Origin: an uncultured beta proteobacterium
Lineage (GTDB): Bacteria; Pseudomonadota; Gammaproteobacteria; Burkholderiales; Rhodocyclaceae
Assembly: GCA_903916205.1 (NCBI GenBank)
Contig: CAIWVX010000239.1
Location: 1-5,565 of the forward strand
Direction of reading: 5' to 3'
DNA length: 5,565 bases
Positions 1 to 5,565 of this stretch are shown in pieces; the stretch's first letter is position 1, and every line of letters starts with the position of its first letter. Under the pieces are notes generated by a model that was not told the DNA's origin, did no database searches, and worked only from the letters and a program-made list of their open reading frames with translations. A program made the position numbers and the translations under genes.

Positions 1-2
1 CA

Positions 3-779
3 CGGGTTGTCGCTCTACTCAACCCCGTCGTACCTCCTCCAAGAAAGATTCATTCATCGGCGGTGATTCTATCCAACATTCCTGACTCGGCAAGCATTGG
101 CGCTCATGTTTTTGTCGGCGAAGGTGTCAGTATGGGCGAAAATATCACCCTGTACCCCGGTTGTGTTATTGGTGACGATGTCTCCATTGGCAATGATTCA
201 GTCATTTATCCAAATGTTGTTATCTATAACGCCTGCTTAATTGGCCAACGGGCCATTATTCACGCCGGAGCGATTATTGGCGCTGATGGTTTTGGCTTTG
301 CCCCAGAGGATGAATGCTGGATAAAAATCCCACAAATTGGCCGAGTTATTATTGGTGATGATGTTGAAATTGGTGCGAATACCTCAATTGACCGTGGCGC
401 GTTAGACGATACCCGCATTGGAAATGGCGTTAAACTCGACAATCAAATTCAAATTGCCCATAACGTCACGATTGGAGAACACACCGCTATGGCGGGGTGT
501 GTTGGTGTGGCTGGGAGCACTCGAATTGGAAAGCGTTGTACGATTGGTGGTGCCGGAATGGTTATTGGGCACCTTGATATCGCCGATGATGTTCATATTT
601 CCGCAGGGACGATGGTGACCAAAAATCTGAGCAAATCAGGGCAGTACACCAGTATTTTTCCGCTTGATGCGCATGAGAACTGGTTACAGAATGCGGCGCA
701 AATTAAGCGACTCGCCAAGCTTGCTGATCGAGTCGCGGAATTAGAACATAAACTTCAACAACTGGAGAATCAATCTTGA
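3..779 (+). CDS. lpxD: UDP-3-O-(3-hydroxyacyl)glucosamine N-acyltransferase LpxD, 5'-partial
   Basis: Lipid A pathway enzyme: transfers a 3-hydroxyacyl chain from acyl carrier protein to the 2-amino group of UDP-3-O-acyl-glucosamine in the cytoplasm. The frame is open from the first bases, and residues before the GTG at 63 (…KIHSSAVI…) align with LpxD, so that GTG is internal and the gene continues upstream. About 258 residues are visible against roughly 340 in the family; the missing part is mainly the N-terminal uridine-binding domain. Visible are many left-handed beta-helix hexapeptide repeats, the diagnostic GADGFGFAP and [18 protein letters not shown] blocks, [11 protein letters not shown], and QIAHNV, whose His (codon 459-461) matches catalytic His239 of E. 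coli LpxD. The C-terminus ([14 protein letters not shown]) is a short helical/coiled-coil tail, as in trimeric LpxD. Its TGA overlaps the fabZ start. Upstream genes (often skp and bamA) lie outside the window. Confidence 0.96.
   Translation, partial: RVVALLNPVVPPPRKIHSSAVILSNIPDSASIGAHVFVGEGVSMGENITLYPGCVIGDDVSIGNDSVIYPNVVIYNACLIGQRAIIHAGAIIGADGFGFAPEDECWIKIPQIGRVIIGDDVEIGANTSIDRGALDDTRIGNGVKLDNQIQIAHNVTIGEHTAMAGCVGVAGSTRIGKRCTIGGAGMVIGHLDIADDVHISAGTMVTKNLSKSGQYTSIFPLDAHENWLQNAAQIKRLAKLADRVAELEHKLQQLENQS
764..767 (+). promoter_or_regulatory. Ribosome binding site of fabZ
   Basis: GGAG inside the end of lpxD. It lies 8 nt before the TTG at 776 but 17 nt before the in-frame ATG at 785, so spacing favours the TTG as the true fabZ start. 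Confidence 0.55.
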
Positions 780-1225
780 ATGCAATGGATATCCACGCAA
801 TTTTAGAGCACCTACCACATCGTTATCCCTTTTTGTTAGTAGACCGTGTGGTTGAATGCGAGCCAGGCAAGTCACTGCATGCATACAAGAACATCACCAT
901 TAATGAGCCTTTTTTTGTTGGACATTTCCCGCACCATCCAGTGATGCCGGGTGTTTTGATTATGGAAGCTCTTGCGCAAGCCGCCGGGATTCTCTCGTTC
1001 AAAACAATGGGCTCGAAACCGGATGAAAACTCAGTTTTCTATTTCGTCGGCATAGATAATGCACGTTTCAAAAAGCCGGTAACAGCAGGCGACCAGCTCC
1101 ATTTACACGTTGAAATCATGCGTCAAATGCGCGGTATCTGGAAATATAAAGTTGAAGCCCGTGTTGACGGTGAAGTCGTTGCCGAAGCAGAATTAATGTG
1201 TGCCAAGCGCGATATCGTAGAATGA
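776..1225 (+). CDS. fabZ: 3-hydroxyacyl-[acyl-carrier-protein] dehydratase FabZ
   Basis: Type II fatty-acid synthesis enzyme of the cytoplasm: dehydrates (3R)-3-hydroxyacyl-ACP to trans-2-enoyl-ACP. It uses the same 3-hydroxyacyl-ACP pool as its neighbours LpxA and LpxD, so its place here balances phospholipid against lipid A. The 149-residue product has the usual length and one hotdog domain. Motifs seen: [13 protein letters not shown] (about 13-25), [10 protein letters not shown] (43-52) with catalytic His50, and [17 protein letters not shown] (55-71) with catalytic Glu64; further on come [13 protein letters not shown] and the C-terminal AELMCAK. The start is TTG, overlapping the lpxD stop as TTGA; an in-frame ATG nine bases later is the alternative, but the Shine-Dalgarno spacing favours TTG. 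Nothing suggests damage; the assignment is secure apart from the start codon. Confidence 0.96.
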   Translation: MNAMDIHAILEHLPHRYPFLLVDRVVECEPGKSLHAYKNITINEPFFVGHFPHHPVMPGVLIMEALAQAAGILSFKTMGSKPDENSVFYFVGIDNARFKKPVTAGDQLHLHVEIMRQMRGIWKYKVEARVDGEVVAEAELMCAKRDIVE

Positions 1226-1234
1226 TTTTTGTGT

Positions 1235-1240
1235 GAGTGA
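1235..1240 (+). promoter_or_regulatory. Weak ribosome binding site of lpxA
   Basis: GAGTGA, a partial Shine-Dalgarno match, lies about 4-5 nt before the ATG at 1245. No comparable purine box precedes the alternative in-frame GTG at 1233. This tips the start choice towards the ATG, but only weakly. Confidence 0.35.
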
Positions 1241-1244
1241 AAAT

Positions 1245-2015
1245 ATGATTCATTCAACCGCAATTATTCATCCGGGAGCCAAATTGGGGCCTGGCGTTTC
1301 AGTCGGTGCCTATTCGATTATCGGTCCGCATGTTGAAATTGATAAAAATACCTGGATTGGTCCTCACGTCGTTGTCACTGGTCACACAAAAATCGGTTGT
1401 GATAACCGGATTTACCAGTTTTGTTCAATTGGTGAAGCGCCACAGGATAAAAAATATGCGGGCGAACCGACACAATTAATTATCGGCGAACGAAATACCA
1501 TTCGTGAATTTTGTACCTTCAACCTTGGCACCACGCAGGATGCGGGGGTGACTCGGATGGGTGACGATAATTGGATCATGGCTTACGTCCATATCGCGCA
1601 TGATTGCCAGGTGGGTAATAAAACGACTTTTGCAAACAATGCGCAATTAGCCGGACATGTTCATGTCGATGACTGGGCTATTCTCGGCGGGTATACGGGC
1701 GTTCATCAATTTTGTCGGATCGGTGCGCACACCATGACGGCTGTGGGCACCGTTGTTTTGCAGGATATTCCTCCTTTCGTTATGGCCGCCGGCAATACGG
1801 CAACGCCTTTTGGTATCAATGCGGAAGGACTAAAACGTCGGGGGTTCTCACCTGATGCCTTAATGGCGCTAAAGCGTGCTTACCGAATTCTTTACAAATC
1901 CGGTTTGATGCTCGAAGAAGCGCGTATCAAGCTATCCGATGAAGCCAAGCTTCATCATGAACTCCAACCTATTGTAGATTTCCTTGCCACCTCAAAGCGC
2001 GGCATCATCAGATGA
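1245..2015 (+). CDS. lpxA: Acyl-ACP:UDP-N-acetylglucosamine O-acyltransferase LpxA
   Basis: First enzyme of lipid A synthesis: transfers a 3-hydroxyacyl chain from ACP to the 3-OH of UDP-GlcNAc; a cytoplasmic homotrimer. From the ATG at 1245 the protein has 256 residues (E. coli 262). A left-handed beta-helix of hexapeptide repeats fills about 1-185, followed by the helical C-terminal domain ending in RGIIR. Motifs: [15 protein letters not shown], and HIAHDC with His119 equivalent to catalytic His125 of E. coli; then [20 protein letters not shown] and [17 protein letters not shown]. At the hydrocarbon-ruler position (E. coli Gly173) it has Val167, and Thr185 replaces His191, which suggests a chain shorter than C14. 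GTG at 1233 is an alternative start adding four residues. About 19 nt separate it from fabZ; the stop overlaps the lpxB start as ATGA. Confidence 0.95.
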   Translation: MIHSTAIIHPGAKLGPGVSVGAYSIIGPHVEIDKNTWIGPHVVVTGHTKIGCDNRIYQFCSIGEAPQDKKYAGEPTQLIIGERNTIREFCTFNLGTTQDAGVTRMGDDNWIMAYVHIAHDCQVGNKTTFANNAQLAGHVHVDDWAILGGYTGVHQFCRIGAHTMTAVGTVVLQDIPPFVMAAGNTATPFGINAEGLKRRGFSPDALMALKRAYRILYKSGLMLEEARIKLSDEAKLHHELQPIVDFLATSKRGIIR

Positions 2016-3190
2016 TTTCGGATGGATTGAAAATTGCCATGGTGGCGGGTGAGGCCTCTGGCGATTTGTTGGCGAGTCACCTGATCCAAGCGCTCAAATC
2101 AAAACTCCCCAATGCCATTTTTTATGGGATTGGGGGGCCAAAAATGGTTAATGAAGGTTTCAAGGCTTGGTATCCACTCGAAAAACTTGCTGTGCGTGGT
2201 TACTTCGAGGTACTAAAACATTACCGCGAAATATCCGCCATTCGTAACGCGCTTAAACGTCGTCTGCTGGCTGATCGGCCCGATATTTTCATTGGCATTG
2301 ACGCTCCTGATTTTAATCTTGGTCTTGAAAAAGGGCTAAAAAAACGAGGAATACCCTGTGTTCATTACGCTAGCCCATCAATTTGGGCGTGGCGCGGAAA
2401 ACGAATTCACAAAATTGGTGCTGCCGTAACTCGGGTATTGACCTTGTTCCCTTTTGAATCAGCCCTCTACGAAAAACAAGGCATTCCCGTCACTTTTGTG
2501 GGACATCCATTAGCCGATATATTACCCATTGAGGATGGTCGTCTTAGCGCCCGAGAATTACTCGATTTACCTTTACAGCAGCCGGTGTTCGCCTTATTGC
2601 CAGGAAGTCGGCAATCTGAACTTAAATACATGGCAGATACATTCATCGCCACGGCTCGCGAAATTTCAGAAAAATTACCGAACACTGTTTTTCTTGTCCC
2701 ATTGGCGACTCGGGAAACGCGTTTGATGTTTGAGTCAGCGTTGTATCGCTGTAACGCCAGAGATTTGCCTATCAGAATGCTGTTTGGACACGCTCACGAA
2801 GCCATGATGGCTTCCGATGCTGTTTTGGTGGCAAGTGGTACCGCTACACTCGAAGCCGCATTACTCAAGCGACCGATGGCTATTGTTTATAAAATGGCTT
2901 CCTTGACACATCTGCTAATGAAGCGCATGGGCTATTTGCCCTACGTTGGTTTGCCCAATATCCTAGCGGGTAAATTTGTTGTTCCCGAGTTCATTCAGAA
3001 CGATGCTACGCCACAAAATCTCGCCCAAGCATTGCTTAATTTCTATGCTAACAAGGCCAGTTGTGAGCAAATCGCTCTGGTTTTTCGCGAAATTCACCTG
3101 CAACTTAAACAGAATACAGCCGAAAAGGCGGCTGCGGCCATTCTTGATTGCCTCCCTGATGAAAAGCGCAATGTCCTTATGGGTTCCTGA
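2012..3190 (+). CDS. lpxB: Lipid-A-disaccharide synthase LpxB
   Basis: Glycosyltransferase (CAZy GT19, GT-B fold) at the inner face of the cytoplasmic membrane: condenses lipid X with UDP-2,3-diacylglucosamine to form the beta-1,6 lipid A disaccharide, releasing UDP. The 392 residues compare with 382 in E. coli. Motifs in order: AGEASGD (12-18), RGYFEVL (62-68), GIDAPDFN (95-102; Asp97 matches the essential Asp98 of E. coli), SPSIWAWR (121-128), FPFE (146-149), FVGHPLAD (162-169), [10 protein letters not shown] (195-204), [10 protein letters not shown] (275-284) and VGLPNILAG (312-320). All sit in normal order, so the enzyme looks intact. Its ATG overlaps the lpxA stop (ATGA) and lacks a convincing Shine-Dalgarno sequence, which points to translational coupling. 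The 3' end overlaps the rnhB start. Confidence 0.96.
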   Translation: MISDGLKIAMVAGEASGDLLASHLIQALKSKLPNAIFYGIGGPKMVNEGFKAWYPLEKLAVRGYFEVLKHYREISAIRNALKRRLLADRPDIFIGIDAPDFNLGLEKGLKKRGIPCVHYASPSIWAWRGKRIHKIGAAVTRVLTLFPFESALYEKQGIPVTFVGHPLADILPIEDGRLSARELLDLPLQQPVFALLPGSRQSELKYMADTFIATAREISEKLPNTVFLVPLATRETRLMFESALYRCNARDLPIRMLFGHAHEAMMASDAVLVASGTATLEAALLKRPMAIVYKMASLTHLLMKRMGYLPYVGLPNILAGKFVVPEFIQNDATPQNLAQALLNFYANKASCEQIALVFREIHLQLKQNTAEKAAAAILDCLPDEKRNVLMGS

Positions 3191-3806
3191 AGGTCTAGTA
3201 TGTGGCGTTGATGAGGCCGGTCGAGGCCCGTTGGCTGGCCCCGTTGTGGCGGCCGCTGTAATCCTTGATCCAAAATACCCCATCCTAGGCTTAAATGATT
3301 CCAAAAAACTCTCAGCAAAACGCCGAAATGACCTAGCTATAGCGATTTATGATAAAGCGCTGGCTTGGGCCGTTGCTGAAGCCAGCGTCGACGAAATCGA
3401 CCAAATCAACATCCTCCAAGCTAGTTTATTAGCCATGCAACGTGCGGTAGAGAAACTTAAAATCAAGCCCGATCATGTTTTAGTTGATGGCAATAAATGT
3501 CCGAAGCTAGCCTGTTCAGTTGAAGCCATCATCGGCGGCGATAGTAAAGTGGCATCTATCGCCGCCGCCTCTATTCTTGCCAAGACGGTTCGCGATGCTG
3601 CAATGCTTGAATTGCACGCACGCTATCCAATGTACGGATTTAATCGGCACAAAGGGTATCCCACGGCAGTTCACCTAGAAGAGTTAAAAACTCACGGAGT
3701 CAGCTTGGTTCATCGGAGAAGCTATGCACCAGTCGCGCAACTATTGACCCGGCACGAAATATACGAGAATTTTTGTCGTAATTTTGTGTCGAAGAGGCAT
3801 GGATAA
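3171..3806 (+). CDS. rnhB: Ribonuclease HII with a probable IS-derived C-terminal tail
   Basis: Cytoplasmic endonuclease that cuts the RNA strand of RNA-DNA hybrids and starts removal of misincorporated ribonucleotides. From ATG 3171 it has 211 residues. The four metal-binding acids are present: Asp14-Glu15 in VDEAGRGP, Asp106 in LVDGN and Asp124 in [36 protein letters not shown] and HRRSYAPV complete the family pattern. ATG 3159, four codons upstream, is possible; 3171 matches the usual N-terminal length, and neither has a clear Shine-Dalgarno sequence. The gene starts inside the lpxB end. The family normally ends soon after [12 protein letters not shown] (residue 192); here 19 more residues follow and the TAA falls within the second and third codons of an IS630-type transposase fragment. 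The tail probably comes wholly or partly from insertion. The catalytic core is intact, so the enzyme is likely active. Confidence 0.94.
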   Translation: MSLWVPEGLVCGVDEAGRGPLAGPVVAAAVILDPKYPILGLNDSKKLSAKRRNDLAIAIYDKALAWAVAEASVDEIDQINILQASLLAMQRAVEKLKIKPDHVLVDGNKCPKLACSVEAIIGGDSKVASIAAASILAKTVRDAAMLELHARYPMYGFNRHKGYPTAVHLEELKTHGVSLVHRRSYAPVAQLLTRHEIYENFCRNFVSKRHG

Positions 3807-4135
3807 AGAAGATGCCCGCAAGCCATCGCGAGAAGTACTGCAAGAGAGACGAAAGCAGGTGGTACGACTGCACCGTCGAGGGAGTGGTGCAGATCGTTGC
3901 ATAAACCGGCTTGAGCTGGGCCGCGGTAAATGCGGCCTTGCGCTTGTACGGAGCGGGCGGCGCTCAAGCCGTAAGTACGGGGCAAGAAGATAGGCACGGG
4001 GTGCCACCTGAGTGCAGAGCAAGAACTGGTGATCCGCGCACGATCTGCGATCGTCGTCCCGAACAACTGAAGATGGATTTTCCCCTGTAGTCGCGTCCGG
4101 CGGTCAAACAACTCATGGCGCTATGTGATTTGTAG
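3799..4135 (+). pseudogene. IS630-family transposase, N-terminal fragment, frameshifted
   Basis: Remnant of a transposase N-terminus (helix-turn-helix DNA-binding part). Reading the three forward frames in turn rebuilds an IS630-like protein: [20 protein letters not shown] from ATG 3799; from 3881 a second frame with GVVQIVA, a TAA at 3902, then TGLSWAAVNAALRLYGAGG; from about 3978 a third frame with RGKKIGTGCHLSAEQELVIR; and from 4043 ICDRRPEQLKMDF, a TAG at 4088 where a Trp is expected, then SRPAVKQLMAL. At least three frameshifts and two internal stops show it is dead. Similarity stops near 4123, so the whole catalytic DDE domain is missing, replaced by the IS3 fragment that follows. No terminal inverted repeat could be confirmed. 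The family assignment rests on recognised motifs, not a search. Confidence 0.75.
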
Positions 4136-4138
4136 TGG

Positions 4139-5070
4139 GTGGGCGCACGAGAGCCTGTGAAGTACGCCTTCATCCTTGCTGAACTCATGACCTACGCGCT
4201 GTCAATCGTTTGTCGGGTGCTCGGCGTCACCCAATCGGGGTTTCACGCCTGGCACGGAAGAGCACCTTCCAAGCGGGCGCAGGAACGGGGTGCCTTGAAG
4301 GCAAGCATCAGCGACGTGTTTGATGCGCATCGTGGTCGTTACGGCGCGCCGCGCATCTACCGGACGTTGTGTGCGCAAGACGGCTACACCTTCAGCATAA
4401 ATCGCATCAAGGCGCTGATGCAGGCGATGGGGCTACGCGCCAAAGCGGGCAAGAAATACAAGGTAACGACAGACTCAGCGCACGCCTTGCCGGTCGCGCC
4501 CAACCGGCTGGGCCAGAATTTTAGTTGCGATCCGAGCGTTGACGCCAAGTCACGCGCAAAAGCGCCAGATCAGAGCTCTCCGAGATCACCTATGTGTGGA
4601 TACAGGAGGGTGGCTCTATGTGTGGGCCGTTCTGGACCTGTTGACGCGCAAAATCGTCGGCTGGGCCATGGAGGCACAGAGATGACACGGCAACTCGTAT
4701 TGGAGGCCTTGCAGATGGCGAACGCCACGCGCAAATCGCCACCCGGCGTGATCTTCCATTCTGACTGTGGGTGTCAATACGCCTGTCGATCAGCCGCACT
4801 GGAAACTGTTATGACAACGCGCCCATGGAGAGTTTCTGGCATTTGCTGAAAGTTGAAGAAACTCACGGGTAGAACTTCGCCACCCGAGAACAAACGAAGC
4901 TGTGCGTGTTCGCTTACATCGAGGGCTGGTACAACACAACCCGCATGCACTCAAGCCTCAACGACCTCTCGCCAACTCAATTTGAACGCGCTTATCGTGC
5001 CAAACGGAGTGCTGCCGTCACGACGACAAACCAATCTTTTACAGCAGCAACAGTCAAACTGCTCGGCTGA
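4139..5070 (+). pseudogene. IS3-family transposase OrfB, multiply frameshifted remnant
   Basis: Dead integrase-type (DDE, rve) transposase. From GTG 4139 the first frame reads VKYAFILAE, CRVLGVTQSGFHAW, RGRYGAPRIYRTL, RIKALMQAMGLRAK and TTDSAHALPVAPNRLGQNFS. Near 4577 it shifts to SEITYVWIQEGG (from 4579), and near 4612 again to LYVWAVLDLLTRKIVGWAM. It then returns to the first frame at 4682 with TRQLVLEALQMA and GVIFHSDCGCQY. A shift plus a deletion of roughly 15 codons before 4801 leads to GNCYDNAPMESFWHLLKVEE, an in-frame TAG at 4870, then YIEGWYNTTRMHSSLNDLSPTQFERAY and a stop at 5068-5070. The first catalytic Asp (usually in SDITY) is Glu here; HSD and the Glu of PMESFW remain. OrfA and the left end are absent, lost at the junction with the IS630 fragment near 4123-4139. 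Confidence 0.85.
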
Positions 5071-5102
5071 ATAAAAGAGCGGCTTAATCCCTTAATGAAA
5101 AG

Positions 5103-5230
5103 GTGACAAGATCACCCCTCCACGCTCCACTTCACGAACTGCGGTTGTCCGCAATGCCGCAAAGTTCGCGCAATTTTGCCCGGTTCTCTTGCGACAACAC
5201 CAGCGCTGCCCGCTCGCTCTTTCTCGCCAT
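5103..5230 (-). pseudogene. Second IS630-type transposase, N-terminal fragment
   Basis: Read on the - strand from the ATG at 5230-5228, the sequence gives MARKSERAALVLSQENRAKL, then RELCGIADNRSS and a TGA. Shifting frame restores VREVERGGVIL, a continuation I recognise from the N-terminus of one IS630-like transposase group (MARKSERA… REVERA…). GGGAG lies just upstream of the ATG, in the expected ribosome-binding position. Only about 42 codons remain before the sequence breaks off near 5103; the rest of the helix-turn-helix and all of the DDE domain are gone. It differs from the + strand IS630 fragment at 3799, so it is a separate element. The assignment rests on a short stretch and memory of the family. 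Confidence 0.6.
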
Positions 5231-5275
5231 GATCGCTCCCATCCTTTGTGTGCGAGCATTATGGCAAGAAAAGAC
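5231..5275 (-). mobile_element. Possible outer end of the second IS630-type element
   Basis: This is the stretch between the fragment's ATG and a TA dinucleotide at 5276-5277, beyond which the sequence becomes strongly AT-rich. IS630/Tc1-mariner elements insert at TA, so the element could end here (- strand …TA, then GTCTTTTCTTGCCATAATG). With no opposite end present, the boundary is a guess. Confidence 0.25.
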
Positions 5276-5370
5276 TAAATTATAAAAATATTGACGGAAC
5301 GTGCTGCTAGAAATGAGCCTGAAGGAAAGACATTGCAGAAAAATTGAGGTGTGAGTTGATCAACCTAAGA

Positions 5371-5398
5371 AAAATAATTGTAAGCGTTTGATTTACAA
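5371..5398 (-). terminator. Possible weak terminator of tRNA-Asp
   Basis: On the - strand, TTGTAA and TTACAA (5378-5383 and 5393-5398 on +) can form a 6-bp stem with a 9-nt loop, followed directly by a T-rich run (TTATTTTT). It lies about 17 nt beyond the tRNA 3' end. The stem is almost all A-T, so it may be too weak to terminate by itself. Confidence 0.3.
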
Positions 5399-5414
5399 CA
5401 TATTTTATGTTTAT

Positions 5415-5491
5415 TGGCGGAGTGGACGGGACTCGAACCCGCGACCCCCGGCGTGACAGGCCGGTATTCTAACCGACTGAACTACCACTCC
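5415..5491 (-). tRNA. tRNA-Asp (anticodon GTC)
   Basis: A complete 77-nt tRNA on the - strand. The acceptor stem pairs GGAGTGG with CCACTCC, followed by discriminator G73 and an encoded CCA (5417-5415). U8-A9 precede GTTCAGTCGGTTAGAAT, a standard D-arm. The anticodon loop is CTGTCAC with anticodon GTC (5457-5455), and its stem is CCGGC/GCCGG. The T-arm is GCGGG-TTCGAGT-CCCGT. G73 and GTC are the known aspartate identity elements, and the sequence closely follows E. coli tRNA-Asp. It decodes GAC and GAU (the latter usually through queuosine at G34). It is transcribed towards the transposase graveyard and away from the unseen gene beyond the window. Confidence 0.97.
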
Positions 5492-5511
5492 GCATTTTTC
5501 TTCTATGCTCG

Positions 5512-5535
5512 CTTAAACATTGTCACCTGTTTAAG
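5512..5535. repeat. 8-bp inverted repeat upstream of tRNA-Asp
   Basis: CTTAAACA and TGTTTAAG are perfect inverted copies separated by 8 nt, starting about 20 bp upstream of the mature tRNA 5' end. That is where the tRNA promoter or its regulatory sites would be. On the - strand a loose promoter candidate (TTGATG, 18 nt, GACAAT) overlaps it. An 8-bp dyad of this size can arise by chance in a window this long, so a function is only possible. Confidence 0.35.
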
Positions 5536-5565
5536 GTCTTCACATCAATTAGGAGCCTGGCAGTG

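Noticed and set aside
63..65. GTG at 63 as the lpxD start
   Set aside because: The frame is open upstream to the window edge and the upstream residues align with LpxD, so the gene is cut by the window rather than truncated.
3722..4188. Overlapping - strand ORFs of up to 129 residues
   Set aside because: They are antisense to rnhB and the transposase fragments, whose coding signal on the + strand is clear; their translations show no recognisable motif.
3881..4872. Programmed frameshifting or stop-codon recoding in the transposases
   Set aside because: There are too many shifts in different directions, plus a deletion and catalytic changes; decay explains them better than recoding.
4853..5074. 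+ strand ORF of 73 residues
   Set aside because: It is out of frame with the IS3 OrfB C-terminus, which reads YIEGWYNTTRMHSSL in another frame.
5102..5116. Small hairpin GGTGA-CAAGA-TCACC as a terminator
   Set aside because: The 5-bp stem has no T-run after it on either strand and lies inside the transposase remnant.
5103..5285. + strand ORF of 60 residues
   Set aside because: The complementary strand carries the recognisable IS630-type N-terminus; the + strand translation looks like a shadow.
5415..5440. tRNA-Asp 3' end as a phage or island attachment site
   Set aside because: I see no second copy of the tRNA 3' end in the window and no integrase of the tyrosine or serine type; the neighbours are IS transposase fragments.

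Overview
The window carries the distal part of a Gram-negative lipid A biosynthesis operon, all on the + strand: lpxD (5' end cut off by the window), fabZ, lpxA, lpxB and rnhB. The genes are packed with 4-nt overlaps (lpxD/fabZ, lpxA/lpxB), a gap of about 19 nt (fabZ/lpxA) and a 20-nt overlap (lpxB/rnhB), so they are probably co-transcribed and translationally coupled. The order and the protein sequences (for example LpxA 'FNLGT' and '[10 protein letters not shown]', and the RNase HII N-terminus) look most like Betaproteobacteria. That placement is from memory of the families, not from a search.

The genes work together as follows. LpxA puts a 3-hydroxyacyl chain on UDP-GlcNAc and LpxD adds the second, N-linked chain. 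LpxB condenses two acylated sugars into the lipid A disaccharide. FabZ acts on the same 3-hydroxyacyl-ACP pool for fatty-acid elongation. RnhB (RNase HII) is a DNA-maintenance gene that often trails this operon.

From about 3750 to 5230 the content changes. This visibly GC-richer stretch is a graveyard of three unrelated, non-functional transposase fragments: an IS630-family N-terminus (+), an IS3-family OrfB (+) broken by several frameshifts, an internal deletion and an amber stop, and a second IS630-type N-terminus (-). The first fragment abuts rnhB so closely that the rnhB stop codon lies inside the transposase's first codons.

From about 5276 to the end the sequence is AT-rich and apparently native. 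It holds a complete tRNA-Asp(GTC) gene on the - strand, with a possible weak terminator on its 3' side and an 8-bp dyad in its probable promoter region.

I found no convincing undescribed system. The best leads are the rnhB/IS630 chimeric tail, a valine at the LpxA acyl-chain 'ruler' position, and the layered IS remnants.
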